A DNA stretch of 64,000 nucleotides from Leptolyngbya iicbica LK (lineage in GTDB: Bacteria > Cyanobacteriota > Cyanobacteriia > Phormidesmidales > Phormidesmidaceae), in the NCBI RefSeq assembly GCF_004212215.1, contig NZ_QVFV01000002.1, positions 1,053,528 through 1,117,527 of the forward strand, given 5' to 3'. The notes beneath the pieces are model-generated. The model did no database searches. It was given only the letters and a program-made list of their open reading frames with translations, and was not told where the DNA came from. The translations under genes and the position numbers were made by a program. Positions within the stretch are counted from its first letter, which is position 1; the number at the start of each line of letters is the position of its first letter. Below, in pieces: positions 18,001 to 26,629 of this stretch.

Positions 18001-18529
18001 GCGGGGCAATTCTGATCTCTTCCCACAGAAACTTCTCACCCACCCAAAAGGGCGATTCGTAGACTTGTAGGGTGCCAGTTGCAAGGGCCTGTTGCGCCGC
18101 CTTGAGAGTCTTCTGAGCAACCTCTTTCGGCACGAGGTCGGCAATATTTTTGCCAACCGAGTCAGGCGTTAGCAGCGTGACAAAATCATCAGCGACATGA
18201 AAATCCAGATAGGTACCATCGCGATGCATTCGAATGATTAAGTCGGGGACGGCTTTAAGCAGTACCTGATGCAGGTTTGCTGACTGCTGTCGGGCGGCAG
18301 CGAGCTGACGATTAGCCAGGTTTGATAGCCATCCGGTGAGGGCGATCGCGCTCCCGAGGGAGACACCGATGCTAGCGATCGCAGTAACCCCCAAACGGTC
18401 TTGCGCTGCTAGATAACCGGCGAGGCCCACTGCACCAACGGCGATCGGCATCAGGGGAAGCCAGACCAACCACCGCAATGGCAGGTCGACCCAGTTGATA
18501 CGCAACGCTCTGGAAAGAACAAAAGTCAT
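15035..18529 (-). CDS. multi-PAS/GAF sensor histidine kinase
   Basis: A 1164-residue membrane-anchored kinase. Two N-terminal helices (about 18-70) are followed by PAS domains near 85-190, 205-325 and 330-455, a GAF domain near 470-640, PAS domains near 655-780 and 785-910, and the kinase core. The H-box is FVSIVSHELRTPITSIEG; N-box LLSNAIKFS, G1 DQGRGIP and GTGLGLAI are intact. The GAF lacks an obvious bilin-binding cysteine motif, so it is probably not a phytochrome. It is in one transcript with the regulator 58 bases upstream and the receiver downstream. Confidence 0.92.
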   Translation of the reverse strand: MTFVLSRALRINWVDLPLRWLVWLPLMPIAVGAVGLAGYLAAQDRLGVTAIASIGVSLGSAIALTGWLSNLANRQLAAARQQSANLHQVLLKAVPDLIIRMHRDGTYLDFHVADDFVTLLTPDSVGKNIADLVPKEVAQKTLKAAQQALATGTLQVYESPFWVGEKFLWEEIRIAPLTADEVMIVVRDLSQRLQIETALRQSETSLREAQRIAQVGSWELDLQTSTVTWSEEMFRIFGLDANQAEPSYDNIMAMIPLADREHLKSLVERAIADGTPYSFEHRIQRPDGTQRYLVSRGEIVEPEHQQGLKLCGTALDITDRKRAEMALQESETRFRQLAETVQEGFFVFETATAQYSYLNPAILNLTGMPQGPLPAELAHARGMAHWLNHIHPEDRDRVEAQLQDESRGAPFDAEYRFLHPDGRLLWLRSKAFPLVDETGKTVRIVGTVENITDRKRLEASLRSQAAEERLLTTITQKIRQPLDLDELLATTVSAIQQTFQADRALIVRLQAGTGQIIKAAVEPAYPVTEMDWSTIQCPLERYAPDGQGQARIVPSVATSDQADPWVDCLPTMGATSQIVAPIVQLLGTPAQHEVWGLLIVQTCARDRQWQASEVNLLERLSTQLAIAIDQASLFQQLQSQLAERQQAELALQESETRFAEIAQTLNQVSYVISVPSAEYLYISPSYERLWGYSCESLYQDRKSWLDKIHPQDLDYVLDGLTQLLEGTQKRLQYRIFAANGDIRWIESDSLIVRDEQGDALRIVGIADDITDRKRLEQALRDNEELFRRAFDDAPIGISLISPEGRYLRVNKCYCDLLEYSQAELMQMQFQEITHPDDLAADLAALQQLNQGEIQTFQLEKRYITKSGIVIPVFLYASSVRDAEGTPLYSVGHVQDIREQLEVDRMKDEFVSIVSHELRTPITSIEGSLTLLGSGVYDTRPQKAKAMLDIAIKNSNRLVRLVDDILSLERLESGKVELLMEPCQVDDLQQQAIDSVSAIADRAAVTLRMTPCSATLYAAPDALLQTLTNLLSNAIKFSNPRQMVWLEAQIWSPSAPAPQRLAERFSSSPAAPDQFVLFSVKDQGRGIPADKLENIFDQFQQVDVSDARQKGGTGLGLAICERIVQQHGGDIWVESQLGQGSTFYFTVPLWQVGDRETAQESQFND

Positions 18530-18587
18530 GACAGCACGATAAGGCAGGAGCTTGCCTATTGGCAGGGGTTGAAAAAACTACGTTAAT

Positions 18588-19703
18588 TTACTCCGTATTC
18601 TGATCCGGTTTAGTAGCGGCAGTGCAGTGATTTTTTGGTGGGGCCAGGGTCAAGAGTTCCTGCTGCAAACTGGCTAACGACGTTGAAAACTGCTGAGCCC
18701 ACTGTGTTTGCTGATTTATTTGCTCCAGCACGGACTGCTCAAGACTAGCGGCGATTTCTGCGGCTTGGTCATAACCGAAGGTCCCTAAACTACCCGCTAG
18801 CTTATGGATCTGACTCAAAATTGCTTGCAATTGCGTGAGACTAAAATCCCCGGACTGAATGGCCTGCTCCGTTTTTGCCAGGGTCGCGAATCGCTGCGGC
18901 CAGGTCGCGCGAAATCTGTCCCCAACTTCTTGCAGCACCGCCTGCACCCTGGCCGCGCTGGAGCTCTCTGGCGATGCTAAAGGTGTCCCCCAGTCAGCGG
19001 CAGTGGCTGAGGACAACGCCTCGTGTGGACAAGGTTTGAGACGATAGCCCAGACCATAGACCGTTTCGATCGGATCTTCTGTCATGCCAGCAACTTTGAG
19101 CCGTCGCCGCAAATCTTTAATCAGCGTGGTGACCGAGCCCTCTACCGGGGCGTCGTCAAACGACCACAGGTGATCAATAATGTTGCTGCGGCTGAGTAAC
19201 CGCTGCGGATTACGCAGAAACAGTTCCAGCAGGGTGTATTCTCTGGGGCGGCAGGGGACAGCAGCCTGCCGAAAGGTCACCTGTGCCGAGGCTGGATCTA
19301 GACACAAATCTCCCCAAGTCAACAACGGACTCGGCGATGCCTCGCCGCCTCGCCTGAGCAAAGCGCGGACTCTGGCCAAGAGCTGATCCGGTTCGCAGGA
19401 TTTCACCACGTAATCATCAGCCCCGGCATCTAAGCCAGCAATCACATCTTGGCTGGCCTCGCGGGCAGTGAGCATCAAGATGGGTGTCTGGCATCCTCTA
19501 AACCGTAACTGCCGACAGACTTCAATGCCGTTTAGCTTCGGCAGCATCAAGTCCAGCAGAATGAGGTCGTAGGGCCATTGAGTCGCCATTTCTAGCCCTG
19601 TCTCGCCGTCAGCGACGACATCGACGGCATAACGATTGGCCTCCAGAATGCCGGAGATTAAGTCGCCAGTATGCGGGTTATCTTCCACAAAGAGAATTTT
19701 CAC
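18588..19703 (-). CDS. OmpR-type response regulator with C-terminal HPt domain
   Basis: A 371-residue protein: receiver (about 1-120, KILFVEDNPHTGDL with phospho-acceptor in DLILLDLMLPKLNG), winged-helix DNA-binding domain (about 128-225, ending VYGLGYRLKP), then an HPt domain (about 260-350) with the phosphorylatable histidine in IHKLAGSLGTFGY. The GTG at 19703 is preferred because it opens directly at the receiver beta-strand after a GAGAGG Shine-Dalgarno; an ATG at 19751 would add 16 residues. An HPt fused to a transcription factor is unusual and implies a multistep relay with the neighbouring kinase and receiver. Confidence 0.88.
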   Translation of the reverse strand: MKILFVEDNPHTGDLISGILEANRYAVDVVADGETGLEMATQWPYDLILLDLMLPKLNGIEVCRQLRFRGCQTPILMLTAREASQDVIAGLDAGADDYVVKSCEPDQLLARVRALLRRGGEASPSPLLTWGDLCLDPASAQVTFRQAAVPCRPREYTLLELFLRNPQRLLSRSNIIDHLWSFDDAPVEGSVTTLIKDLRRRLKVAGMTEDPIETVYGLGYRLKPCPHEALSSATAADWGTPLASPESSSAARVQAVLQEVGDRFRATWPQRFATLAKTEQAIQSGDFSLTQLQAILSQIHKLAGSLGTFGYDQAAEIAASLEQSVLEQINQQTQWAQQFSTSLASLQQELLTLAPPKNHCTAATKPDQNTE

Positions 19704-19850
19704 AACCGGATACCTCTCAGAGCGCTGTCTCGAATGGGGGCTACTCATTTCAGAGGCGATCGCCGCTACTCTGTCCCTGCTGCCGAGGCCGCTGATCGTA
19801 TGACCTGCCACCGTTCAGCCCCCCAATCTTACGGTGAACAATCTTTCAAT

Positions 19851-20458
19851 CTAAAGAAATGTGTCAGGCGCATTCCGATGACGACTCACTTGCTGAATCA
19901 GCAGTAGCGCCACCCCGACCCCGACGAGGCCAGCCGCGATCGCATGCACCAACGCCTGAATGGCCAGCATATTGGAGGGTGAGATCAGGGCTCCTTGAGC
20001 GATCGCCTGGTCTGGCGTGACAACGGTCGCGCCTTGAGGGATTCTCAGCATTCGCAGAGTCAACCGACTGACTTGACTCAGGGCCATCACCACCGCCACC
20101 GTCAGCACCGCTAAATTGCTCAGGAGGCCAATCGTCAATGCTCGCTTGACCCCTGATTTAGACGGGCGCGAGTCAGGGCTTTCTAACCGGGCGGCTATGC
20201 GGGTATAGCGATAGCTCCAAACCATGCTGAAATCAGAAACCCCAGACAGAGCAAGGCTAGCCACAGGCCCAGAGAAAACCAGCCACTCGGCCACTGGCCC
20301 AAGCGGGTCAGCACCAAGCCGATCACCACCAACAGGGGAATCAGCCCCAGCACTACCTGTAGCCAGAAACCCAGCCAGCCCAGGTAACGACAGTTACGGG
20401 CGATTTGCTGCGGGGTGGGGCTCCCCGACCCCGGCCTGAAAATGCTAGCCATGGCCAC
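19851..20458 (-). pseudogene. DUF3611 family membrane protein, frameshifted
   Basis: Two overlapping frames together make one DUF3611 protein. The first (20458 down to 20195) gives the N-terminal helices with LGWLGFWLQVVLGLIP and LALLCLGFLISAWFG; the second (from about 20294 to 19851) continues with SYRYTRIAARL...PSKSGVKRALTIGLLSNLAVLT and QPQGA-like sequence (IPQGATVVTPDQAIAQG). The switch lies near 20215-20222, where one extra base in TGGTTTGGAGC would restore WFGSYRYTRIA. Neither frame has stops elsewhere, so this is a very recent mutation or a sequencing error. Confidence 0.75.
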
Positions 20459-20464
20459 AGGTCC

Positions 20465-21343
20465 TTAACTCGCTGGAGAAAACTGCATGGTGCCACTGTC
20501 AAACTTCAGCTCGATGAACAGGTCACCATCTTGGAAAAAGAAGGAATTGGCCGCATCGATAAAGCGCAGATAATCGTTGCTGATGGAGTCGGGCGGGCAC
20601 GCCGCTAAGGTCGTTGGCCCCAGGGTGATGGCCATGCGATTGTCGCGCCCCAGGGTGTAGGAGCCGATAGAGCGATTACAGTCCGCCTGCACGAAGACTT
20701 CGCCACTCGGCGTGAACTCCAGGGTGTAATTCTGCGGGGGATCAGCGGTGAATACTTGACCGTCATTCAGCTGAATCTGCTGGAGTTCCCAGGTCGTTCC
20801 GGTCAAACCGGAGGAATCGACTTCGGAGCTAGATTCACAAGCGGCGATCGCAATGGTGTAGAAATTGCCATTAACCCCACCAACTCGCGCATTCACGATC
20901 GCAGGCTGACGCCCCGTTGGCGATTGAAACGGAATGGAGTAAGTCATGCCGGCCTGAATGTCACCGCTACGGCGCAGCGCAGTTTCTGTGCCGCCTTGAG
21001 GAAACACGAGATTCGCCATAAATTCGTAAGGCCCCGTATTTTCGGGCGTAATCAGCGCGACAAAATAAGCAAAATTCTGGTCATTCGGCACCAAAAAATC
21101 CGTATTCCAGTTGCCTTGGAGAACAAGACGATTTTCGATCCGCTTGCGGATTTCTGTTTGGCCAGTGGTGACCTCCTGTAGCGCCACACAGGCTTCTGCC
21201 GGCTCCGCAGTAGAGGTTTGGGCTAGCCTTTGGGGTGCGGCGGCGGCGATCGCGCTAACAGCCACCTGGTTCAGGCATAGTCCCAGGCCAGCTAATGCAC
21301 TACAGCTTAAGGTGAAATATCGCTTGAGTTTAGGCCGCTTCAT
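20465..21343 (-). CDS. META-domain secreted protein
   Basis: A 292-residue exported protein. An N-terminal signal peptide (about 1-42, with LAGLGLCLNQVAVSAIAAAA) is followed by a region of unknown fold (45-170) and a C-terminal META/HslJ-type domain (about 178-290) with GTTWELQQIQLNDG, ADCNRSIGSYTL and LAACPPDS. META domains are linked to heat-shock HslJ and stress resistance. It ends only a few bases from the DUF3611 start on the same strand, so the two may be cotranscribed. Confidence 0.82.
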   Translation of the reverse strand: MKRPKLKRYFTLSCSALAGLGLCLNQVAVSAIAAAAPQRLAQTSTAEPAEACVALQEVTTGQTEIRKRIENRLVLQGNWNTDFLVPNDQNFAYFVALITPENTGPYEFMANLVFPQGGTETALRRSGDIQAGMTYSIPFQSPTGRQPAIVNARVGGVNGNFYTIAIAACESSSEVDSSGLTGTTWELQQIQLNDGQVFTADPPQNYTLEFTPSGEVFVQADCNRSIGSYTLGRDNRMAITLGPTTLAACPPDSISNDYLRFIDAANSFFFQDGDLFIELKFDSGTMQFSPAS

Positions 21344-21549
21344 GCAGTTGCTCCTGAGAAAAAATAACCACCATACAGAGCAAACCAGCGATCGCTCCAG
21401 ATTGGCTCAAAGCTCAAGCTAAACCAAGAAGCTATGAAACTAATATGAATCGATGAATCGCAAGGATTTTGGATGAAAGGTTAGTCACTTCAGCAGAATT
21501 CGTTACTTAAATACGCCAGAATCACCCACAGCAACGACCAAGCGATCGA

Positions 21550-22497
21550 CTAGGTAATCGTTTCGCGGCGGCGACTACCAAACAAGTGGGCATAGATATA
21601 AGAAATTTCACAACCGACCAGGAAGATCTGGCAAGTCAGAAATATCCAAAGCATTAAAATCATTACGCTCCCGATGACGCCATAGGATAAGAACCGCCCC
21701 CCGATAGACACCACACTATTCGTCGTAAGCTGCTGCAATCCTACCAGCAGGAATGCCGTGATTATCGCGCCCAGCCAAACATCATTCCAAGCCAGTTGAA
21801 TCGAGGGAAGCACTTTAAATAAAATGCTGATCGCCAGGGACAAAATCAACACCGAAGAGCTGACCTGCAACCCACTGGTAAGTTGAAGTTCATCAATTTC
21901 CAGAAAGGCAAAGGTCTCAGTAAAATTGGTAGTTAGCTCAATAATAGCTTTGACCACAATATTGGAAACGAGAGAAGCCACCATCAGCAAGGCCGTCCCC
22001 AGGACTAATAGAAAAGCAAACAGCTTATTCGTGACAAAAAACATCACCATTTGCAGAACTGACCCGGACTCAGAAGCCCGACTAGGGGTTTGCCAGATCC
22101 GATTTACCGACTGTCTGAGAATGCTAAAGACCGTTGTAGAAGCCCAGAGCAATAGCATAGAACCGATGATACCCGCCCCCACGCTACTGCTATTGAGAGC
22201 TATGACGGTGTCTCTGATCAAACCATGAACTTCGGTCGGCAAGTACCGCACGATCGCCATTTGAATAGAACGAAAAGCTTCAGTGTCTGGCCCTACGAGG
22301 GCTCCAAATATACTCAGCAAGACGAGTAATAAAGGAAACAAAGAAAACAGCGAGTAATATGATAAGGCGGCTGCCATCCCAGAGACATTATCACGATCCC
22401 ACTTAAGCCCGGTTTGGATTAATAGCTGAGCCGGCTTTGAGGGTAAAACCCTTGTCCGCAAATAGGGCAGTACGAAGCGTTTCAAATCCCGAAACAT
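21550..22497 (-). CDS. YihY/BrkB family inner-membrane protein
   Basis: A 315-residue protein with about six helices and the family pattern: GMAAALSYYSLFSLFPLLLVLLS near the N-terminus, RIWQ, and a SYGVIGSVMILMLWIFLTCQIFLVGCE helix near the C-terminus. YihY (formerly ribonuclease BN by mistake) is of unknown function. A 315-residue length is normal. It stands alone, with a leader of about 50 bases between it and the DUF3124 gene. Confidence 0.88.
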   Translation of the reverse strand: MFRDLKRFVLPYLRTRVLPSKPAQLLIQTGLKWDRDNVSGMAAALSYYSLFSLFPLLLVLLSIFGALVGPDTEAFRSIQMAIVRYLPTEVHGLIRDTVIALNSSSVGAGIIGSMLLLWASTTVFSILRQSVNRIWQTPSRASESGSVLQMVMFFVTNKLFAFLLVLGTALLMVASLVSNIVVKAIIELTTNFTETFAFLEIDELQLTSGLQVSSSVLILSLAISILFKVLPSIQLAWNDVWLGAIITAFLLVGLQQLTTNSVVSIGGRFLSYGVIGSVMILMLWIFLTCQIFLVGCEISYIYAHLFGSRRRETIT

Positions 22498-22549
22498 GGT
22501 GTCAAGCTTGCCGATAATTTGTAAGGAAGTATTCTACTGCCTAACAAAT

Positions 22550-23110
22550 TCAAGGTCGAGTTTCGATCACTCGCCCGATGCTAACAAACGATAGCCCCTG
22601 GTTTCCTTGGGTATTGATCATGACAGCTTCGATCACCGGCTCGGAAATCTCTGCGTGGGCGACCCAATCTACTAAGAAAGCAGCACCGATGCCGCCAGTG
22701 ACGTCTTCTTGTCGAATCACAAACTCTGTAGCCATCAGCGGTCCAAGCTCCACAGGGTTTTCCAAGTAATTTCTCACCAGGGTGCCTTGACTGTCATGAT
22801 AGTCAACCGCCGTCAGAATCATCGGCTCTGTACGGCTGGTGTTGCGAATACTCAAAGTCGTCGTCAGGTTAATGGTGCGCTCCTCATTCACCATAAAAAT
22901 ATAGGAATAAACTGGCACATACAAAGTTTGGCCAACTGCAATTTCGACGGTGTCATCGAGGACCACAGGCTGGAGTTCTGGAGCGGGAGGCAGCGAAGCC
23001 GGCACACTGGACTCACAAGCAGTGCTCATGAGAATCCCCAACCCTAGCACTGAGGCTAAGCCCAGTCCTCGACTAACGCTGCGTAAGATTGCCAAACCCT
23101 GTTTCATCAT
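22550..23110 (-). CDS. DUF3124 domain lipoprotein
   Basis: A 186-residue exported protein with a lipobox-like LMSTAC at the end of a signal sequence (about 12-32). The mature part has VAVGQTLYVPVYSYIF-like sequence, the TTLSIRNTS strand, DYHDSQGTLVRNYLENPVELGP and a VTGGIGAAFLVDW loop, which I recognise as DUF3124. Function is unknown. Only eight bases separate it from the YggT-like gene upstream on the same strand. Confidence 0.82.
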   Translation of the reverse strand: MMKQGLAILRSVSRGLGLASVLGLGILMSTACESSVPASLPPAPELQPVVLDDTVEIAVGQTLYVPVYSYIFMVNEERTINLTTTLSIRNTSRTEPMILTAVDYHDSQGTLVRNYLENPVELGPLMATEFVIRQEDVTGGIGAAFLVDWVAHAEISEPVIEAVMINTQGNQGLSFVSIGRVIETRP

Positions 23111-23118
23111 CCACTCCG

Positions 23119-23580
23119 CTAACTACCGTAGGGGTTACGCCCTTGCAAATAATGCAAAAAGGCGAGGGCCAATGCGCCTAAAAGGGCATAAATGCTCATA
23201 GCAAAGATTACATTCAGATCAAAAATACGACTAGCATCAGCATTCGTTGGACTGATAAATAGCGTGGAGAATGGGGCAACAAAGGGATCAGAGACCCTAA
23301 AAATAAAACCAGCAAAAGTATTGTTGGGATTCGAAAGTGTTAAGCGCAGAAATAGGCGTAACGCCAGCAAAATTTCTAACGCTCCCACCAATAGAATGAC
23401 GGTATTGCGCAGCCAGGCAAAGGTTCGCTGACGCTTAGCCGCTTTGAGTCGGGCCGTTTCCTGTCTGAGCCGTAAGGTTTCAAGTTCTTGTTGTTGTTTT
23501 TGTCGCCGTTCGCGATCGCTCTGTTCGTAAGGGTTATTATTGTTGGGCTGATCCATAATCTTAGTCAACTCAGTTCTCAT
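23119..23580 (-). CDS. YggT-like membrane protein with charged N-terminus
   Basis: A 153-residue protein. The first 55 residues are polar, Arg/Gln-rich and probably helical or coiled coil; two helices follow (about 58-80 and 125-145) separated by LSNPNNTFAGFIFRVSDPFVAPFS, the sort of loop seen in YggT proteins. The start could be the ATG at 23580 or 23556 (MDQPNNNNPYEQ), with no clear Shine-Dalgarno to choose. It forms a pair with the DUF3124 gene. Confidence 0.7.
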   Translation of the reverse strand: MRTELTKIMDQPNNNNPYEQSDRERRQKQQQELETLRLRQETARLKAAKRQRTFAWLRNTVILLVGALEILLALRLFLRLTLSNPNNTFAGFIFRVSDPFVAPFSTLFISPTNADASRIFDLNVIFAMSIYALLGALALAFLHYLQGRNPYGS

Positions 23581-23806
23581 AGGTGTGTGGCCAAAAATTT
23601 ACCTGACCATAAAATTTCCATTGGATCTGTCGGCAAATTGCTCACATGAATCGGATTCAAAAACGATCAGGCATCCTATCACTACAGGAATAATAAAGCT
23701 CTGCTTTGAGGATTCATCGCCAGAGTTGTCATTTTTCATAAACTGCTCTTTTCATCACATTTTTTCTGCATCAAGGAATTCTTATGCCCAGTTGACTCTC
23801 GCATTC

Positions 23807-24388
23807 TCAGGATGATTGATGAACCGCCTCACGAAAATAAACGGGAGCATGCAGGAGTTTCTTAAACATTTGATAACGGTGATAAATTTCACGCTTGCTG
23901 AAAAAGAACAGTGAGACTGCTTCCCAGAGAAACACCCAACCGCCAATAAAAATCCCCTCTGTGGCGACCCTGGCCCAGTCGGTTTCGAGTTCGTAGCCGG
24001 GATAGGTGACTCCTACCCACAACAGCAAAAACCCAATCACCACATATCGCAATAACCGAATATTGATCTTTCTCAGTTCTCGGCGAAGAAAATATAGTCG
24101 GAAACCAAAGTAGTTTTTGAGCGCAATACGAACCTCTTCTTCTCTCTGAGTGTCTTGTCGGTCGGTTGGCAGCATAAAAATCAACTCAATGGGAAATCGA
24201 AAGGGAATCTCTTCGACACTGCCCTCTAAATACAGCTCTAACTCGGAATCGATTTCGCGTTTTTTGAAAGGGGCTGGATCCCATTCATTGAAGATATCCT
24301 CGTAGCGATCGAGGGCAATCTCAATCATGTAGCGATTGGTCGATTTATCAAGGGTATAAACTTCGCTAAATAATCGATCAGAGTTCAT
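23807..24388 (-). CDS. conserved membrane protein of unknown function
   Basis: A 193-residue protein with a soluble N-terminal half containing RYEDIFNEWDPAPFKKREID, then two helices (about 113-130 and 143-163), and a basic C-terminal tail. The EWDPAPFKKR segment recurs in bacterial hypothetical proteins I have seen, but no function is known. Base composition is slightly more A+T-rich than the neighbours. Confidence 0.65.
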   Translation of the reverse strand: MNSDRLFSEVYTLDKSTNRYMIEIALDRYEDIFNEWDPAPFKKREIDSELELYLEGSVEEIPFRFPIELIFMLPTDRQDTQREEEVRIALKNYFGFRLYFLRRELRKINIRLLRYVVIGFLLLWVGVTYPGYELETDWARVATEGIFIGGWVFLWEAVSLFFFSKREIYHRYQMFKKLLHAPVYFREAVHQSS

Positions 24389-24531
24389 ACATTGCCCTTC
24401 GCGAGATTAAAACTGTCCCATAGAGAAAAACAGCATTTTCATGACAACGAGAAAGAGGCTAAATGGGAATTTGTTTACCTTGAGGCTTTTGGGTTCGCTG
24501 CATGAGGAGAATCGGTGACAGCCAGTTTACG

Positions 24532-26010
24532 TTAGGTTTCATTCAGCCTAGCGACAGGCAGCTTTTCGATTTTGAACCCTGTAATGCCGTATCCCAAAGA
24601 CAACAGCGGACTGGCAATATTGAAGATGCAGTAGGGCAAATACAGGAAGGTTGACACCCCCAGAGTTGCCGCCATAAAGGCCCCGCAAGAATTCCAGGGC
24701 ACTAGCGGCGAGGTGACCGTGCCCGCATCGGCTGCCACCCGAGAGAGGTTTTGGGGTTGCAACCCGCGCTTTTGAAACTCCACTTTAAAGATGCGGACGG
24801 GCAGCACCAGGGCAATGTATTGGTCGCCTGCGAAGATATTGAGCCCGATCGCAGTAAAGACGATCGTCAAAAACAACTTGCCCGTCGTCCGGGCGCGCAA
24901 CAGTACGGGATTAATCAGTCTGGCCAACAGCCCAAACTCCTCCATCAAACTGCCAAACGTGACTGCCCCGATGATGATCCACAGAGTATAGAGCATGCTG
25001 TCCATGCCGCCACGAGATAGCAGTCGGTCAATATCGGCAATCCCCGACGTCTCCTGATACCCGTTGGCCATCGCCATCCAAACGCCTTTGATGAACACCA
25101 GCGGCGTGGCCAGGTCGGGCTCATCGACAAAGCGCACCACCACCTGCGGCTGCAAAATGATGGCGGTGAGGCCACCCACCAGCGCGGCCATCATGATCGC
25201 TAACGAGGCTGGGACTTTGCGGAACGAGAGAATCCCCAAGATCAGCAGCGGTATTAGAGCTAACGGCGTAATCCAAAAAATCTGGTCGAGCTGCGCCAAA
25301 TCGGTCACGGTTTCAACCCCCTCGACCACCTCAGTTTGACTGCCGATAATGGCAAACACGATGAGCGCCAGCATGAAGGCTGGCCCCGAAGTCCAGAGCT
25401 GGGCGCGAATGTGGGTGTAAATATCGACCCCGGCCAACTGGGCGCTGAGTACCGTCGTCTCCGACAGGGGGGAGGTCTTGTCCCCAAAGTAACCACCGGA
25501 AATGACGGCCCCGGCAGTCACCACCGGCGAAACGCCCAGTAGGGAGGCAATGCCGACCAAGCCAACGCCAATGGTGCCCACCGTCGTCCAAGAACTGCCG
25601 ATCGCGCTCGAAACGATGCCGCAGATGATGCCGGTAGCCAGGTAAAACCAACTGGGCTGAAGAATTTGGATGCCGTAGAACACCAGCGTTGGAATTGTCC
25701 CGGCCATGTTCCAAGTGCCGATCAGCGCACCCACCGCCAACAGAATGAAAATGGCACTGACAATCGAGGAAATGGCTTGCCCGCCAGCGGCATTGATCTC
25801 ACCCCAGGAATGACCATTTTTGAGAATGATCAAAGCTGCCACCATACTGCTAAGCAGCAAGGCTACCTGCACCGGGCCATCAATGGCGTTCAGCCCAAAT
25901 AGGAAAACTGCCCCACCAATCAACAGGATCAACATCACCAGAGGAATTGTGGCGTCTAAAATGCTCGGTTCTCGAACGGGGCGAGGAGCGGCAGAAGGGG
26001 AATCAGTCAT
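24532..26010 (-). CDS. nhaC: NhaC-family Na+/H+ antiporter
   Basis: A 492-residue transporter with about twelve helices. The GYFGDKTSPLSETTVLSAQLAGVDIYTHIR region and SSWTTVGTIGVGLVGIASLLGV are classic NhaC features; the C-terminal half repeats the fold with GDQYIALVLPVRIFK and VTSPLVPWNSCGAF. NhaC exchanges internal Na+ for protons and supports pH and salt tolerance. It sits at the start of a cluster with arginine-catabolism and general-stress genes. Confidence 0.92.
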   Translation of the reverse strand: MTDSPSAAPRPVREPSILDATIPLVMLILLIGGAVFLFGLNAIDGPVQVALLLSSMVAALIILKNGHSWGEINAAGGQAISSIVSAIFILLAVGALIGTWNMAGTIPTLVFYGIQILQPSWFYLATGIICGIVSSAIGSSWTTVGTIGVGLVGIASLLGVSPVVTAGAVISGGYFGDKTSPLSETTVLSAQLAGVDIYTHIRAQLWTSGPAFMLALIVFAIIGSQTEVVEGVETVTDLAQLDQIFWITPLALIPLLILGILSFRKVPASLAIMMAALVGGLTAIILQPQVVVRFVDEPDLATPLVFIKGVWMAMANGYQETSGIADIDRLLSRGGMDSMLYTLWIIIGAVTFGSLMEEFGLLARLINPVLLRARTTGKLFLTIVFTAIGLNIFAGDQYIALVLPVRIFKVEFQKRGLQPQNLSRVAADAGTVTSPLVPWNSCGAFMAATLGVSTFLYLPYCIFNIASPLLSLGYGITGFKIEKLPVARLNET

Positions 26011-26055
26011 CGGGTTTACCTGGACTCCAGATTGGGTTTGTGGATGTGTCGAGAT

Positions 26056-26376
26056 TTAGACCAAGAGCTTGTTTTTAGCCTGTTGAAATTCGTCTTCGGT
26101 GAGGGCACCTGCCGCCTTGAGATCGGCGAGTTGGGCCAGTTGCGCGACCAGGTCAGCGGTGGCGGCATCGGCGGGGACGGGATTTGCGACGGGTTGAGGA
26201 ACGTAAGCCACTTGGGCTTGCTGGGGTTGGGCCATGGTCCGCTGATTGGCTTGGGGGGTCATGCGGTTGTGGACGGCGTTGCTGGTGGCGGTAGCGGTTC
26301 CAGCAATGACAGCAGTGCGAGCGGCAGTGCGGGCGGTGCTACGGAGGAGGCCGGGGCTACGGCGGTTTCTGGGCAT
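26056..26376 (-). CDS. SHOCT domain protein
   Basis: A 106-residue protein: a basic, Ala/Thr-rich N-terminus, a glycine/glutamine-rich linker, and a C-terminal SHOCT motif (LVAQLAQLADLKAAGALTEDEFQQAKNKLL). SHOCT modules mediate oligomerisation and often sit in small membrane-associated stress proteins. The ATG at 26376 follows an AAGGAAC Shine-Dalgarno; the much longer frame to 26736 runs through repeats and is not coding. It is 45 bases before nhaC on the same strand. Confidence 0.82.
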   Translation of the reverse strand: MPRNRRSPGLLRSTARTAARTAVIAGTATATSNAVHNRMTPQANQRTMAQPQQAQVAYVPQPVANPVPADAATADLVAQLAQLADLKAAGALTEDEFQQAKNKLLV

Positions 26377-26522
26377 GGGTGGTTCCTTGGGAGGGGGTGG
26401 GTGGGATGAGTGAGGTAAGTGGGTAGCTAGGTGATTGGGTGGTTGGGTGGTCGGGTCAGTTTCGAGTGAGCGAGTAGGGATTGACGGACGAATTAAATGC
26501 CAAAATTGGAATTCTCCGTAGG

Positions 26523-26557
26523 GGCGCACAGCCGTGCGCCTAAAGTCAGGATTTGAC
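26523..26557. repeat. 35-base hairpin repeat, copy A
   Basis: GGCGCACAGCCGTGCGCC, an 18-base near-perfect palindrome, followed by TAAAGTCAGGATTTGAC. Copy B at 26595-26629 repeats both parts in the same orientation. A related GTAGGGGCGCACCGCG string is at 28312, so this belongs to a dispersed REP-like family. Confidence 0.7.
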
Positions 26558-26594
26558 GGATGCGAATAACTGACTGTGCCAACACAACAACAGT

Positions 26595-26629
26595 GGCGCA
26601 CGGCTGTGTGCCCAACGTCAGGATTTGAC
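26595..26629. repeat. 35-base hairpin repeat, copy B, overlapping the DUF6325 stop
   Basis: GGCGCACGGCTGTGTGCC, then CAACGTCAGGATTTGAC, matching copy A with compensating changes in the palindrome. Its right end overlaps the last four codons and stop of the DUF6325 gene, so either the repeat carries a piece of gene end or it supplied the present stop codon. Confidence 0.7.
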
